From NCBI RefSeq assembly GCF_001458735.1, contig NZ_CZQA01000010.1, forward strand, positions 372,001-436,000: a stretch of 64,000 nt of DNA, in the 5' to 3' direction. Under the pieces are notes generated by a model, which made no database searches, had not been told where the DNA came from, and saw only the letters and a program-made list of their open reading frames with translations. Shown one piece after another: positions 26,600 through 34,772 of the stretch. Position 1 is the stretch's first letter; every line of letters starts with the position of its first letter. Made by a program: the position numbers and the translations under genes. Origin of the DNA: Candidatus Nitrospira nitrosa. GTDB taxonomy: Bacteria; Nitrospirota; Nitrospiria; Nitrospirales; Nitrospiraceae.

Positions 26600-27046
26600 T
26601 TACTCGCTCTTGCAGAAGCTCCGCTCATAATTGATGATGTTCCAAGCTTCTTCTTCGGTGATCGCTGCCGGGACCAAGGATACCATTCCAGTCCCAGGGC
26701 TGCCGTTCTTGATGACCCACATAAGCTCGCCATCTTTCCGCTTCTTGTGGAACTTGCAGTTGGTAAAATCGCGTGGGCTTGGATTCAGGATCTTGCCCGC
26801 TTCTCCCTGGCCATCGCCGGCCTTGCCATGGCAATTGAAGCAGGTACCTTTCCCTTCATACAATGCCTTGCCCTTGGCGATGCTTTCAGGCGAGGTGGCG
26901 ATCGGATTCTTCAGTGCCTTTGCATCCGCCATCTGATCCGGCGGAACGCGAGGCTTGGTTGGATCCTTTTCTTCAGCTCCCACCACCGAGACCGAGAGAA
27001 ACATCACTGCTGCGGTAATTCCCAAAAACTTGGACAGATACCCCAT
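26600..27046 (-). CDS. Periplasmic class I c-type cytochrome, mono-haem
   Basis: 148 aa from ATG 27046, placed 7 bases after AAGGAGG; a GTG one codon upstream is a poorer choice. Signal peptide ends VVGAEEK. One haem site CFNCHGKAGDGQG and a candidate axial Met in SPGTGMVSLVP follow the cytochrome c6/cbb3-subunit-like pattern; a Cys pair near the end (TNCKFHKK, SFCKSE) could form a disulfide. It is a single-gene unit with its own promoter and terminator. Soluble electron carrier; partner unknown. Confidence 0.88.
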   Translation of the reverse strand: MGYLSKFLGITAAVMFLSVSVVGAEEKDPTKPRVPPDQMADAKALKNPIATSPESIAKGKALYEGKGTCFNCHGKAGDGQGEAGKILNPSPRDFTNCKFHKKRKDGELMWVIKNGSPGTGMVSLVPAAITEEEAWNIINYERSFCKSE

Positions 27047-27146
27047 CACATGTCCTCCTTAGATTATGTTAAACCCACCCAGCCTGTATCGAGCGTCAGG
27101 CCGCCGACTCATCATCGCTACCTTCAACAGCCAGTTAAACGCTCGA

Positions 27147-27176
27147 ACTATACCAACCAGTCTAAATTTCTGTCAA
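27147..27176 (-). promoter_or_regulatory. Sigma70-type promoter of the cytochrome c gene
   Basis: On the minus strand TTGACA (27171-27176), an 18-base spacer and TATAGT (27147-27152). It predicts a leader of about 95 bases before the ATG at 27046. Confidence 0.7.
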
Positions 27177-27391
27177 GAAAACATCCCTCGGCACCGCCTG
27201 TTACTTATTTCATGATCCCATGTCGAAGGACATCAAACCTCATGCCAATCCTGTCCAAAAGAAAGCATTCAAATTTCGCCATTTATGTGGCTTATCAGGT
27301 CCACCTTCCCTTGTATTCAGTCCATCCGTGACACCTTTGCGCCTCAGCAAGGCCATCCATGCCTCATTAGTAACCACAATAACCACGATGA
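27177..27391. other. Intergenic, nothing recognised
   Basis: Region between the cytochrome promoter and the truncated transposase. No gene, IS end or structured element seen. The expected left end of the IS481-like element (TGTCCCGTCCGC type) is not found here, so the element is cut at about 27392. Confidence 0.4.
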
Positions 27392-28132
27392 TGTGACAGT
27401 GGCGTACGATGTAACCAGCCGAAACCGACCTGGGTCCGGGACGAGGTCATTCGGCTCAAGGCGCTGATGCCAGAGGCCGGCTGCCGCACGATCGCCCATC
27501 ATTTCAATCGGCGGTGGGCGGCACGCAAGCAGATGACCGTGAGTAAGACCTATGTGGCCGACACCTGCCGAAGACATCAATATCTGATTTATGAGGCGCG
27601 GCGGAAATTGAAGCACCGCATTCCTCGTCCGATGCCGCGCAATCGGATTTGGGGGTGCGATCTCTTAACGAAGACGGATCAGCAGGGGCAGCCGCATGTG
27701 GCTCTCGCGCTCGTGGATCATGGGAGCCGAGCCTGCCTGCGGCTGCAATCCCTTACGAACAAGTCATCGATGCGATTGTTGCAGGAACTTGCACAAGCCG
27801 TGAGGCGCTATGGCCGACCAACATTCATACGCACCGACAATGAAGCCGTGTTCGTCTCGCGGTGGTTCCGGCTTGGGCTCTGGCTGTTGGGGATCCGCCA
27901 CCAACGCACCGAGCCCGGCTGTCCCTGGCAGAACGGGCGCATCGAGCGGTTCATTGGCACGGTGAAACGGGAATTGGCCAAAGCCCCGATCGCGAACGGC
28001 AAAGAGTTCGAGACCGCGTTACGAAATGTGCGGTGCTGGTACAACCATGCTCGGCCCCATGATCATCTCCAGGGGAGGACCCCTGCCGAGGTCTGGGCCG
28101 GGATCGATATCTTCACCGCGAAACCGGGCTAA
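27392..28132 (+). pseudogene. IS481-like transposase, N-terminus truncated
   Basis: The frame is open from 27392 (QPKPTWVRDEVIRLKALMPE precedes the ATG at 27467), so the true start is upstream and lost. The integrase core is complete, with DDE residues in WGCDLLTKTD, FIRTDNEAVF and NGRIERFIGT, followed by WYNHARPHDHLQGRTPAEVW. About 246 codons remain of an expected 300 or so; the N-terminal helix-turn-helix is missing. Confidence 0.75.
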
Positions 28133-28364
28133 TGTGAGGAGTGTGAGGCGAACAGTTTCAGTTGGCGTACGGAAGATCTGTCCGTGATCCTAACGGACGA
28201 GTGTGCGCAAAGAACGATGAACACAGAGAAAAGGAAGCACAAACGCCAAAAAACTCGGTCAGAAGGGTAATAATTCAGATCGCAAAGCAGGGATGAGACG
28301 AGATTTGTAAGACAATCCACTCCCGAATCTCACAAAAACCTCCGCCGGACACGCGGACGGGACA
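27392..28364 (+). mobile_element. IS481-like element copy 1, left end missing
   Basis: Consists of a 5'-truncated transposase gene and about 230 bases of 3' non-coding sequence ending GCGGACGGGACA at 28364. The same 3' region, with GGTCAGAAG, GATGAGACG and the same GCGGACGGGACA terminus, recurs at 31885-32110, which defines the right end. No matching inverted left end exists upstream. Confidence 0.65.
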
Positions 28365-28514
28365 ATGTGCAAAAGAAGGGGTGGTGGTTTGTGTCTTCCC
28401 GAAGGGCCCGTAGGAGTACTGAATGGCTGGTGTACCTGACAGATTCGTCAGAGCGAGCGTACTCCCGATGCCGTCATAAGCCGAATCGGTGTGCAAGAAC
28501 GACGAGCCTCTCAA
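28365..28514 (-). pseudogene. Orphan Rhs/YD-repeat tip fragment
   Basis: The minus strand encodes GSSFLHTDSAYDGIGSTLAL, TNLSGTPAIQYSYGPFGKT, the conserved Rhs stretch (compare ADALGSSLALSNTQGA in the larger Rhs remnant at 28841-29844). It ends exactly where the IS481-like right end begins, after PSFAH. Its start overlaps the end of the membrane-protein gene by about 41 bases, which suggests a recombination junction. Confidence 0.7.
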
Positions 28515-28791
28515 AACTTAGAAGACTTCCTATGACAATGCCTCCGGCGCCCATTATATAATAGAGAAACTCCTCCCCCCTTTTCCCGAGCATAGACCAA
28601 AGGAACGATTTCCTCCCAAGCCACGGTTCCAACCAGGAAGGGGGGTCTATAAGAACATTTGTCCCTTTCTTGGTCGTCCAAATCAGTATGACACCGAGCA
28701 CAACCGGTACTAGTCCAAAGAATACTACTTGCTGCACCAGTTCCGCCGTGCTCGACTCCGTCACCAGACTGCGGGTTCCACGTTCAATCAT
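28474..28791 (-). CDS. Small membrane protein, possible Rhs immunity gene
   Basis: 105 aa, unrecognised. Two hydrophobic segments (about 17-37 and 78-97) flank a polar loop with IWTTKKGTNVLIDPP. It lies 49 bases downstream of the broken Rhs gene and directly before an orphan Rhs tip, the usual place for an immunity gene of a polymorphic toxin. The toxin-immunity role is inferred from position only. Confidence 0.5.
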   Translation of the reverse strand: MIERGTRSLVTESSTAELVQQVVFFGLVPVVLGVILIWTTKKGTNVLIDPPSWLEPWLGRKSFLWSMLGKRGEEFLYYIMGAGGIVIGSLLSFERLVVLAHRFGL

Positions 28792-28840
28792 GGCAGCTCG
28801 CTTTCCAAAACGGACAAAAGATCATCCTGACACATGAATT

Positions 28841-29844
28841 CTATCGCGATATCGAAACGGGAGACCCCACACCTACTCCCAAACCAAGTGAGAATCCTTG
28901 CTGCAGCATAGTCTGACCACCTGGGTCAGGATTCGGGTTCTCGTAGATAAATGTGCCAATGCTAACATCGCCCCCAAGAGCAGGATAGCTAGCGGGATTA
29001 TGGCTGTAGATATTCAGATTGACATTCAGCGGATTCAAATTTGGTGGTGGCTGGTTATAGGAGATTTGAAAGAGCGTGAATTGAAATGCCGGGGGAAATG
29101 TTGTGGTAGGCTTGCAACCCTCCCCCAAAGTACACTGTTTTCCCTCCGTCCCCCATGTATAACCAGCTGAAAAGCTAAATCTACTTCTTTGTGAGGGATC
29201 GAGACCCCATGGGTCATTGAAATGGGTCACTCGATTGCTGACGTAAGTATAGAAGTTCGGTCCGGCATAAAACCCAATCGGATCTTCTCTAGTAAAACGA
29301 TGCATGTGTGGATAGTAATACCTCGTCCGATAGTAGTAGAACCCCGTCCCATCATTCTCCCGTCCCGTATATTGCAATGTGTTCGCACTCGTTCCCGTGA
29401 CCGTCGTCTTCCCAAACGGCTCGTAGGTGTACGTTGTTCCAGAAGCGCCCTGCGTGTTGCTTAAGGCCAGGCTGCTCCCGAGTGCATCGGCGTGATAGAA
29501 CTCATTCCCAGTACCTGCTTGTCGAATGAACGGCTCATCGATGTTCAGGCTTCGCAGATAGCTCGCGCCAACTGCGCTGCCTCCAATCTCGGCCGCAATA
29601 TCGTTCCCGTCATATAAGAACTGGGACGATGTGCTGCCAATAACCTTGCTCACTCGGCGTCCCAGCGGATCGTACTTGAAAGAGGCCGTTGCTCCACCGC
29701 TGATCGACACCAACCGATTCCGGGCATCCCAGACGTACGTGTTCGTGCCGTCGTTCGTGAGATTGCCGTTGGCATCGTAGGTCAGTGTCGCACCGGCGAA
29801 GGTTGTCTGTTCATTCGCCGCATCGTACGTGGCACTCGGGGGAG
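28841..29844 (-). pseudogene. Rhs/YD-repeat protein, C-terminal part, cut by a transposon
   Basis: The minus-strand frame is open from 29844 (PPSATYDAANEQTTFAGATL, YDANGNLTNDGTNTYVWD) through YD repeats to the Rhs core end (YTGRENDGTGFYYYRTRYY, FTREDPIGFYAGPNFYTYVS, FNDPWGLDP). After the core comes a unique tip of about 120 residues, rich in Gly, Pro and Asn, without a recognised nuclease or other toxin motif. The 5' part is missing; the break falls at the left end of the RAYT element. Confidence 0.8.
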
Positions 29845-29859
29845 AAGAAAAGGGGACAG

Positions 29860-30922
29860 GGTGGGTTCAAGGTCCTAGTGCAACGCCTGTATCCTGGAGA
29901 TTCCAGGAACCAAGGAGTTGTACATGGGACACTATCACCGATTGACTCTTATGGAACGTGAAGAACTCAGTCGCATGTTCGCCGCCGGGTATAGTTTACG
30001 TGCAACGGCTCACGCCCTGCAGCGCGCGCCTAGCACGCTGTCACGTGAACTCACTCGGCACCGCACCAGCCCGGTGACCTATCGCGCGGTGCCAGCCCAT
30101 CAACGGGCGACTCGGTGGGCCCATCAGCCACGGAAACCCCGGAAGCTTGCGGCGGACCTCCGACTCCGCCGAGCGGTCTTGGCCCGACTGGCACAACGCT
30201 GGTCGCCAGAACAGATTGCCCACAGTTTGCGCCAGCAGTATCCTCAAGATCCCGCGAGGCAGATTTCGCATGAAGCCATCTATGGCTATCTCTATGGGTT
30301 ACCCCCCGACACCGTTAAGCGCGCCCTCACTCGGCACCTCCGGCGGCGGCATCGTTTTCGGCGGCCCCACAAGGTCCGGCTCTCCTCGCATGCCGTCCAG
30401 GAGATGGTCAGCATTGATGACCGACCAGCCGAAGTAGCTGCGCGTGTCGTGCCGGGCCATTGGGAAGGCGACTTGCTCGTCGGCCATGCCAATGCCTCGG
30501 CGCTCGGGACGCTCGTCGAACGCACAACACGGTTTACCCTGCTGGTCCCGCTGAAGGCCAAGCATGCGACCGCCGTACGACGGGCCTTTGTCCGGGCTAT
30601 CCGGACACTGCCGCCGCAGCTCCGCCGGTCTCTCACGTATGACCAGGGGCAGGAGATGCGCGACCATCGGCGCTTTACCACCCAGACACAGATGCCGGTC
30701 TACTTTGCGCATCCCCACTCTCCCTGGGAACGGGGCACCAACGAAAACACCAACGGGCTCCTACGGCAGTTCTTTCCCGCCGGGACCCACTTTAACAAGG
30801 TGTCACGAGGCGAGATCAAGCGAGTGCAGGCAATGCTCAACGATCGGCCACGGAAAATTCTGAACTGGCACAGCCCCGCGCATGCATTTCACCACCTGTT
30901 GCGTTAGGATCTTGAATGCACC
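29860..30922 (+). mobile_element. IS30-family insertion sequence
   Basis: Ends align as imperfect 25-bp inverted repeats: GGTGGGTTCAAGGTCCTAG at the left and, inverted at the right, GGTGCATTCAAGATCCTAA. A 3-bp duplication CAG flanks the element (29857-29859 and 30923-30925), within the 2-4 bp usual for IS30. Removing the element and one CAG restores the RAYT end exactly. Confidence 0.85.
29924..30907 (+). CDS. IS30-family transposase
   Basis: 327 aa. The start is ATG 29924, 7 bases after AAGGAG, rather than the TTG two codons upstream. Helix-turn-helix region YHRLTLMEREELSRMFAAGY and APSTLSRELTRH, then the IS30 catalytic core with GHWEGDLLVG, LTYDQGQEMRDH and SPWERGTNENTNGLLRQFFP (DDE). Intact. 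Confidence 0.92.
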   Translation: MGHYHRLTLMEREELSRMFAAGYSLRATAHALQRAPSTLSRELTRHRTSPVTYRAVPAHQRATRWAHQPRKPRKLAADLRLRRAVLARLAQRWSPEQIAHSLRQQYPQDPARQISHEAIYGYLYGLPPDTVKRALTRHLRRRHRFRRPHKVRLSSHAVQEMVSIDDRPAEVAARVVPGHWEGDLLVGHANASALGTLVERTTRFTLLVPLKAKHATAVRRAFVRAIRTLPPQLRRSLTYDQGQEMRDHRRFTTQTQMPVYFAHPHSPWERGTNENTNGLLRQFFPAGTHFNKVSRGEIKRVQAMLNDRPRKILNWHSPAHAFHHLLR

Positions 30923-30972
30923 CAGGCTACTTTTCTCTTGAATCGTGCCGCTGCCCTGCGTATCCTCTCCCC

Positions 30973-31626
30973 ATGCCCCGCATCCCTCGCGGCCATCTGG
31001 CCGGCCATGCCTTCCATGTCCTCAATCGCGGCAACGGCGGCGCCACCGTGTTTCACACCGACGGCGACTACCGAGCCTTTCTGGAACTGCTCGCCGCCGC
31101 GAAAGCCAGACATCCCGTCAAGATACTCGCCTTTTGCGTGATGCCCAACCATTTTCATCTTGTGCTCCAACCAGTCCGTGATGCGTCCCTCAGCCCCTTC
31201 ATGCACTGGTGGATGACCAGTCATGTCCGTCGCTATCATCGCTTCTACCGCAGTCATGGGCATGTGTGGCAAGGCCGATTCAAAAGCTTCCCGATTCAAC
31301 AAGACGGCCATCTGCTCACCGTCCTCCGCTATGTTCTGCACAATCCGGTCCGAGCGCGGTTGGTGAAGCACGCCGACGAGTGGCCCTGGTCCAGTCTGCG
31401 ATATCCCCACCTGATAGCTCCGCGCTCGGCGTCACGCTCAGCGGAGGGGCGCCACGGACTCGACGCCCCCTTGCTCGACGACGACCTCACGACCCTTCGC
31501 ACCTGTGTGAATCGGCAACAACCGTTTGGGTCCCCCCAGTGGCAACGCCGCATCGCAGCCCGACTCGGGCTGGAGTCCACGTTGCGTGCTCGTGGCCGTC
31601 CACGGCAATCCCGGCCTGAAAAGTAG
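30973..31626 (+). CDS. REP-associated tyrosine transposase (RAYT, Y1/HUH)
   Basis: 217 aa. ATG 30973 chosen because MPRIPRGHLAGHAFHVLNRG is the standard family start; the 57 bases upstream belong to the transposon end. HUH metal site in FCVMPNHFHLVL, then WMTSHVRRYHRFYRSHGHVW, WQGRFKSFPIQ and YVLHNPVRARLV with the catalytic-Tyr helix. RAYTs act on short palindromic ends on single-stranded DNA. The terminal inverted repeats of the element flank it. Confidence 0.9.
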   Translation: MPRIPRGHLAGHAFHVLNRGNGGATVFHTDGDYRAFLELLAAAKARHPVKILAFCVMPNHFHLVLQPVRDASLSPFMHWWMTSHVRRYHRFYRSHGHVWQGRFKSFPIQQDGHLLTVLRYVLHNPVRARLVKHADEWPWSSLRYPHLIAPRSASRSAEGRHGLDAPLLDDDLTTLRTCVNRQQPFGSPQWQRRIAARLGLESTLRARGRPRQSRPEK

Positions 31627-31650
31627 CCTGTCCCCTTTTCTTATTCTCTT

Positions 31651-32110
31651 GAGCGGTTCATCGGCACAGGGAAGCGGGAATTGGCGAGAGGATCCATCGC
31701 AGACGGGAACGAATTGAGTATGGCGTTGCGGGAGAGTCGCACTTGGTACAACCACGATCGGCCGCACGATCATTTGCAAGGCCGGACTCCCGCAGAAGTC
31801 TGGGCGGGAATTGATGTGTTCGCGCCACACTCACGGTCAGGTCGAGATCAGCCCATCGAGGGCATACTGCAGCCGTCAGGCTGACGAGAGCGACGGCGGG
31901 GGGCAATGTGTTGAGCAGGTGCTGTCCATGGAGATCGCCGACTCGTCTGCGCAAAACGAGGGGGATGAGCGTAAAGAAGAGGTCGAAGTCGAAGACAATT
32001 GGTCAGAAGCGAGCAGAAATCAGCTCACGATGAGACGCTGAGGCGGGATTCGTCAGGAAATGAGGCAGCGTGTCACCACTGAAACCTTCACTGTCCGCGC
32101 GGACGGGACA
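31651..32110 (+). pseudogene. IS481-like element copy 2, 3' remnant
   Basis: Bases 31651-31884 encode ERFIGTGKRELARGS through WYNHDRPHDHLQGRTPAEVW and AGIDVF, the last ~75 residues of the same transposase type as at 27392-28132, followed by about 225 bases homologous to the other copy's 3' region and ending GCGGACGGGACA at 32110. The catalytic N-terminal two thirds are missing, cut at the RAYT right end. Confidence 0.75.
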
Positions 32111-32237
32111 CCTGCCTCTTGGGTTCCCGTACGAAAGCCGTGCTCCAGCCCGACGAAAGGGCACACAACCGGATCATAGAAAGGTCGGATCAGAAGGTGC
32201 ACAACGACAGGGAAGAGAACTGCAATCGGTAGGCTGT

Positions 32238-33170
32238 CTACCGCTTCAACACAATATCGCGGGCGACTTTACCACTGGGGCCGAATGGTTTTTGAGGTTT
32301 ACCGTTCAACTCAGCCTTTACACCACCGGCATTCCCGAGGGTGAGAATAAATTGATCCTGCCCAGTCCAATGACCCTTTTCACCGGGCCGAAGCAAGGAC
32401 TCCTGCGGACTCCCATTATCAATCTGGACGACAACCCAGCTCAGCTCGGTTGCTTCCAGATCCAAATTCAACTGTCCGTCGCCACGACTCTCAATGGCAT
32501 TCAAGCCAATTCCAGCCAGAGGGCCATCACTGCCAGCGGAACCCGGCGCTCCCACAGATGTCGCGTCGGATTCAACGCGCGGCGCAACAACCTCAGGTAC
32601 GGCTGCGTCCTGGCGACGCGGAGCCTCTGCGGTCGCTTTGTGGATTGTTCCGGCCTGTGATTCAACCGACTTTGCTGCGTCGACCGTACGCTCAGGCTCG
32701 CGAGTTACCGATTCCGCCACGTCTTTATTTGGTTGAGTGGTACGTTTGGTCGCCGAGACCTGCTCTGGCGCACCGCGCCGGAAGACCGTGGATTGCTCAC
32801 GACTCAACAGGAAGACCAGTGTCAGGACGGCAATACCGATGGCGATCGCCACTGCCTTTCGATTGGCCTGACGCTTACGGTCTTCCTCAATCTGACGAAC
32901 CTTGAGCCGTTCCCGCTCATCCTGTTTCTCGTAAAAAGAGCCAGCCGATTGAATAAACCGATGAATTGCGTCCTCCTCGTCCAATCCAAGCGATCTCGCA
33001 TACGACCGCACGAACCCCCGCGCGAATACTTGATCAGGCAGTTTGGCAAAATTACCGTCCTCGAGCGCCTTGACGAAATCCGTGCGAATACGGGTTTTCG
33101 ACGCCACCTCATCGATGGTCAATCCCTTGGTTTCCCGGACCTGCCGAAAGAATTCGCCGACCGACTCCAT
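32238..33170 (-). CDS. rodZ: RodZ-like cytoskeleton/cell-shape protein
   Basis: 310 aa. Cytoplasmic helix-turn-helix (about 1-75, GEFFRQVRETKGLTIDEVAS, KALEDGNFAKLPDQVFARGF), one membrane helix (about 106-123), an Ala/Pro-rich periplasmic linker, and a C-terminal DUF4115-type beta domain (ATELSWVVVQIDNGSPQESL). RodZ couples MreB to the wall-elongation complex. Last gene of the long minus-strand run, 7 bases after the TPR lipoprotein gene. Confidence 0.85.
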   Translation of the reverse strand: MESVGEFFRQVRETKGLTIDEVASKTRIRTDFVKALEDGNFAKLPDQVFARGFVRSYARSLGLDEEDAIHRFIQSAGSFYEKQDERERLKVRQIEEDRKRQANRKAVAIAIGIAVLTLVFLLSREQSTVFRRGAPEQVSATKRTTQPNKDVAESVTREPERTVDAAKSVESQAGTIHKATAEAPRRQDAAVPEVVAPRVESDATSVGAPGSAGSDGPLAGIGLNAIESRGDGQLNLDLEATELSWVVVQIDNGSPQESLLRPGEKGHWTGQDQFILTLGNAGGVKAELNGKPQKPFGPSGKVARDIVLKR

Positions 33171-33177
33171 AGGTCTC

Positions 33178-33861
33178 CTACTTCAATCGCGTCAAGAGAT
33201 CTGACGCCGCTGTCGCCCACTCGCCCTCTTTGTCCAATGTCGCCACCTTCTTCAGTACTTCGCGCGCACGCGTCGCATACCCCAGCTGATAGTACACACG
33301 ACCAAGCTCGAGATGCGTCATCGCCGGCGGAACCGTCGGCGGACTGGCGGAGGCCGCATCTTCAAACGCCTCCATCGCTCCCTGGAGATCGCCTTGGTGC
33401 GCCAAGGCACGACCGAGATGGAAGCGAGCCAGATCCGGTGTCAGATACAAAGGATTCGCCAACGCCGACCGATAGGATTGCACCGCCTCGGCCCATCGAT
33501 CCTGATTGGCTAAAACTTGCCCAAGATACGTATGCGCTTCGGAGTACCCCTCATCGATCTTCAGCGCCGCCCGAAACTGCTCTTCAGCATAAAGTAGTTT
33601 ACCCTGCAGCGCGTAGACATGGCCTAATGCGTACCGCGCTTCTTTGTTGTCCGGGTTCAATTGAACCGCTTTCTGGAACGACACGAAAGCCTTCTGTCGA
33701 TCACCAGGAAGGCTGGCCACTCCTTCTTGGTAATGTCCCTGTGATTTTTGGAGCACCTCTTTCTCGGTCGCACAGCCGGCCACGACACCGACAAGTCCCA
33801 TCCAGATCAATGCGCGATAGGCTCGACGTCGATGGGGTCGGTATCTGTTCCAGATCGTCAT
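33178..33861 (-). CDS. TPR lipoprotein
   Basis: 227 aa. Signal peptide with lipobox VVAGC. About four to five tetratricopeptide repeats cover the mature part (KAFVSFQKAVQLNPDNKEAR, AEEQFRAALKIDEGYSEAH and onward), giving a helical scaffold similar to PilF/PilW-like lipoproteins. It overlaps the PfkB kinase stop by 4 bases. Protein-protein scaffold in the periplasm; partner unknown. Confidence 0.8.
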   Translation of the reverse strand: MTIWNRYRPHRRRAYRALIWMGLVGVVAGCATEKEVLQKSQGHYQEGVASLPGDRQKAFVSFQKAVQLNPDNKEARYALGHVYALQGKLLYAEEQFRAALKIDEGYSEAHTYLGQVLANQDRWAEAVQSYRSALANPLYLTPDLARFHLGRALAHQGDLQGAMEAFEDAASASPPTVPPAMTHLELGRVYYQLGYATRAREVLKKVATLDKEGEWATAASDLLTRLK

Positions 33862-34769
33862 ATGTCCTCAAAATGCGTGAGCCGCTTAAACTCAGCGAAC
33901 CGTGCCTGAATCTCTTTGTAATCCAGGATTCGCAATCGGTCAAGACTAAAGGCTTCTACTGTAAATGAGGCCATAACGCTTCCAAAGATGATGGCCTGCT
34001 TCATCGCCTCAGGGGAATAGTTCCCGGTAGCGGCGAGATAGCCCAAAAACCCGCCGGCAAAGGTATCGCCGGCACCGGTCGGATCGCGCACATCTTCGAG
34101 CGGAAAGGCCGGTGCCCCGAAGACGTGCTTCTCGTTGAACATGAGCACGCCGTATTCTCCGCGTTTCACGATGAGATGCTTGGGCCCTCGTGACAGCACC
34201 AATTTTGCGACTTTCACGAGATTGGAGTCTTGGCCTAAGGCACGCGCTTCGCCGTCATTGATGATCAGGACATCGACCTTCTCCAGAACTTTCCATAAGG
34301 CCTCTCGCTGACCGTTGATCCAAAAATTCATCGTGTCGCACGCAACGAGCGCTGGGCGCGTGACCTTTTGCAGCACATCGAGCTGAAGTTCAGGATGGAT
34401 ATTGCCAAGGAACAGAACATCCGGCGCTCGATAGGCTTCGGGAATCTGCGGGCGAAACGTCTCGAACACGTTGAGCTGCGTATCCAGCGTGTGCGCCTCG
34501 TTCAATTGATGCGTGTATTCCCCCTTCCAACGAAAGGTCGCTCCCGGTCGACGCTCTAATCCCGTCAGATCAATTCCACGGCTCTTCAGAAACGCAACGT
34601 GCTGTTGGGGGAAGTCTTCCCCAACCACCGCAATGAGCGCCACCGAGGTGAAGAAACTTGCCGCCGTCGAAAAGTATGTCGCTGACCCTCCAAGAATCTC
34701 CGTTCCCTCCCCGAACGGAGTTTTCACCGTATCAAGCGCAACTGATCCAACCACTAACAATTTCCCCAT
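33858..34769 (-). CDS. PfkB-family sugar/nucleoside kinase
   Basis: 303 aa ribokinase-fold enzyme. N-terminal GGSATYFSTAASFF and the C-terminal signature DPTGAGDTFAGGFLG with the catalytic Asp are intact. The substrate is not evident; the gene starts 3 bases after the mtnP stop, which suggests a role in nucleoside or ribose salvage. Confidence 0.85.
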   Translation of the reverse strand: MGKLLVVGSVALDTVKTPFGEGTEILGGSATYFSTAASFFTSVALIAVVGEDFPQQHVAFLKSRGIDLTGLERRPGATFRWKGEYTHQLNEAHTLDTQLNVFETFRPQIPEAYRAPDVLFLGNIHPELQLDVLQKVTRPALVACDTMNFWINGQREALWKVLEKVDVLIINDGEARALGQDSNLVKVAKLVLSRGPKHLIVKRGEYGVLMFNEKHVFGAPAFPLEDVRDPTGAGDTFAGGFLGYLAATGNYSPEAMKQAIIFGSVMASFTVEAFSLDRLRILDYKEIQARFAEFKRLTHFEDI

Positions 34770-34772
34770 TGC

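Larger units (their letters stand above)
29845..31642 (+). mobile_element. RAYT transposon interrupted by an IS30 element
   Basis: The right end reads AAGTAGCCTGTCCCCTTTTC (31621-31640) and its inverse, AAAAGGGGACAGGCTACTTT, can be reconstructed at the left by joining 29848-29859 to 30926-30934 after removing the IS30 copy. The element encloses the Y1 transposase gene; its right inverted repeat overlaps the transposase stop. It sits at the broken edge of the Rhs gene on one side and of an IS481-like remnant on the other. Confidence 0.75.
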
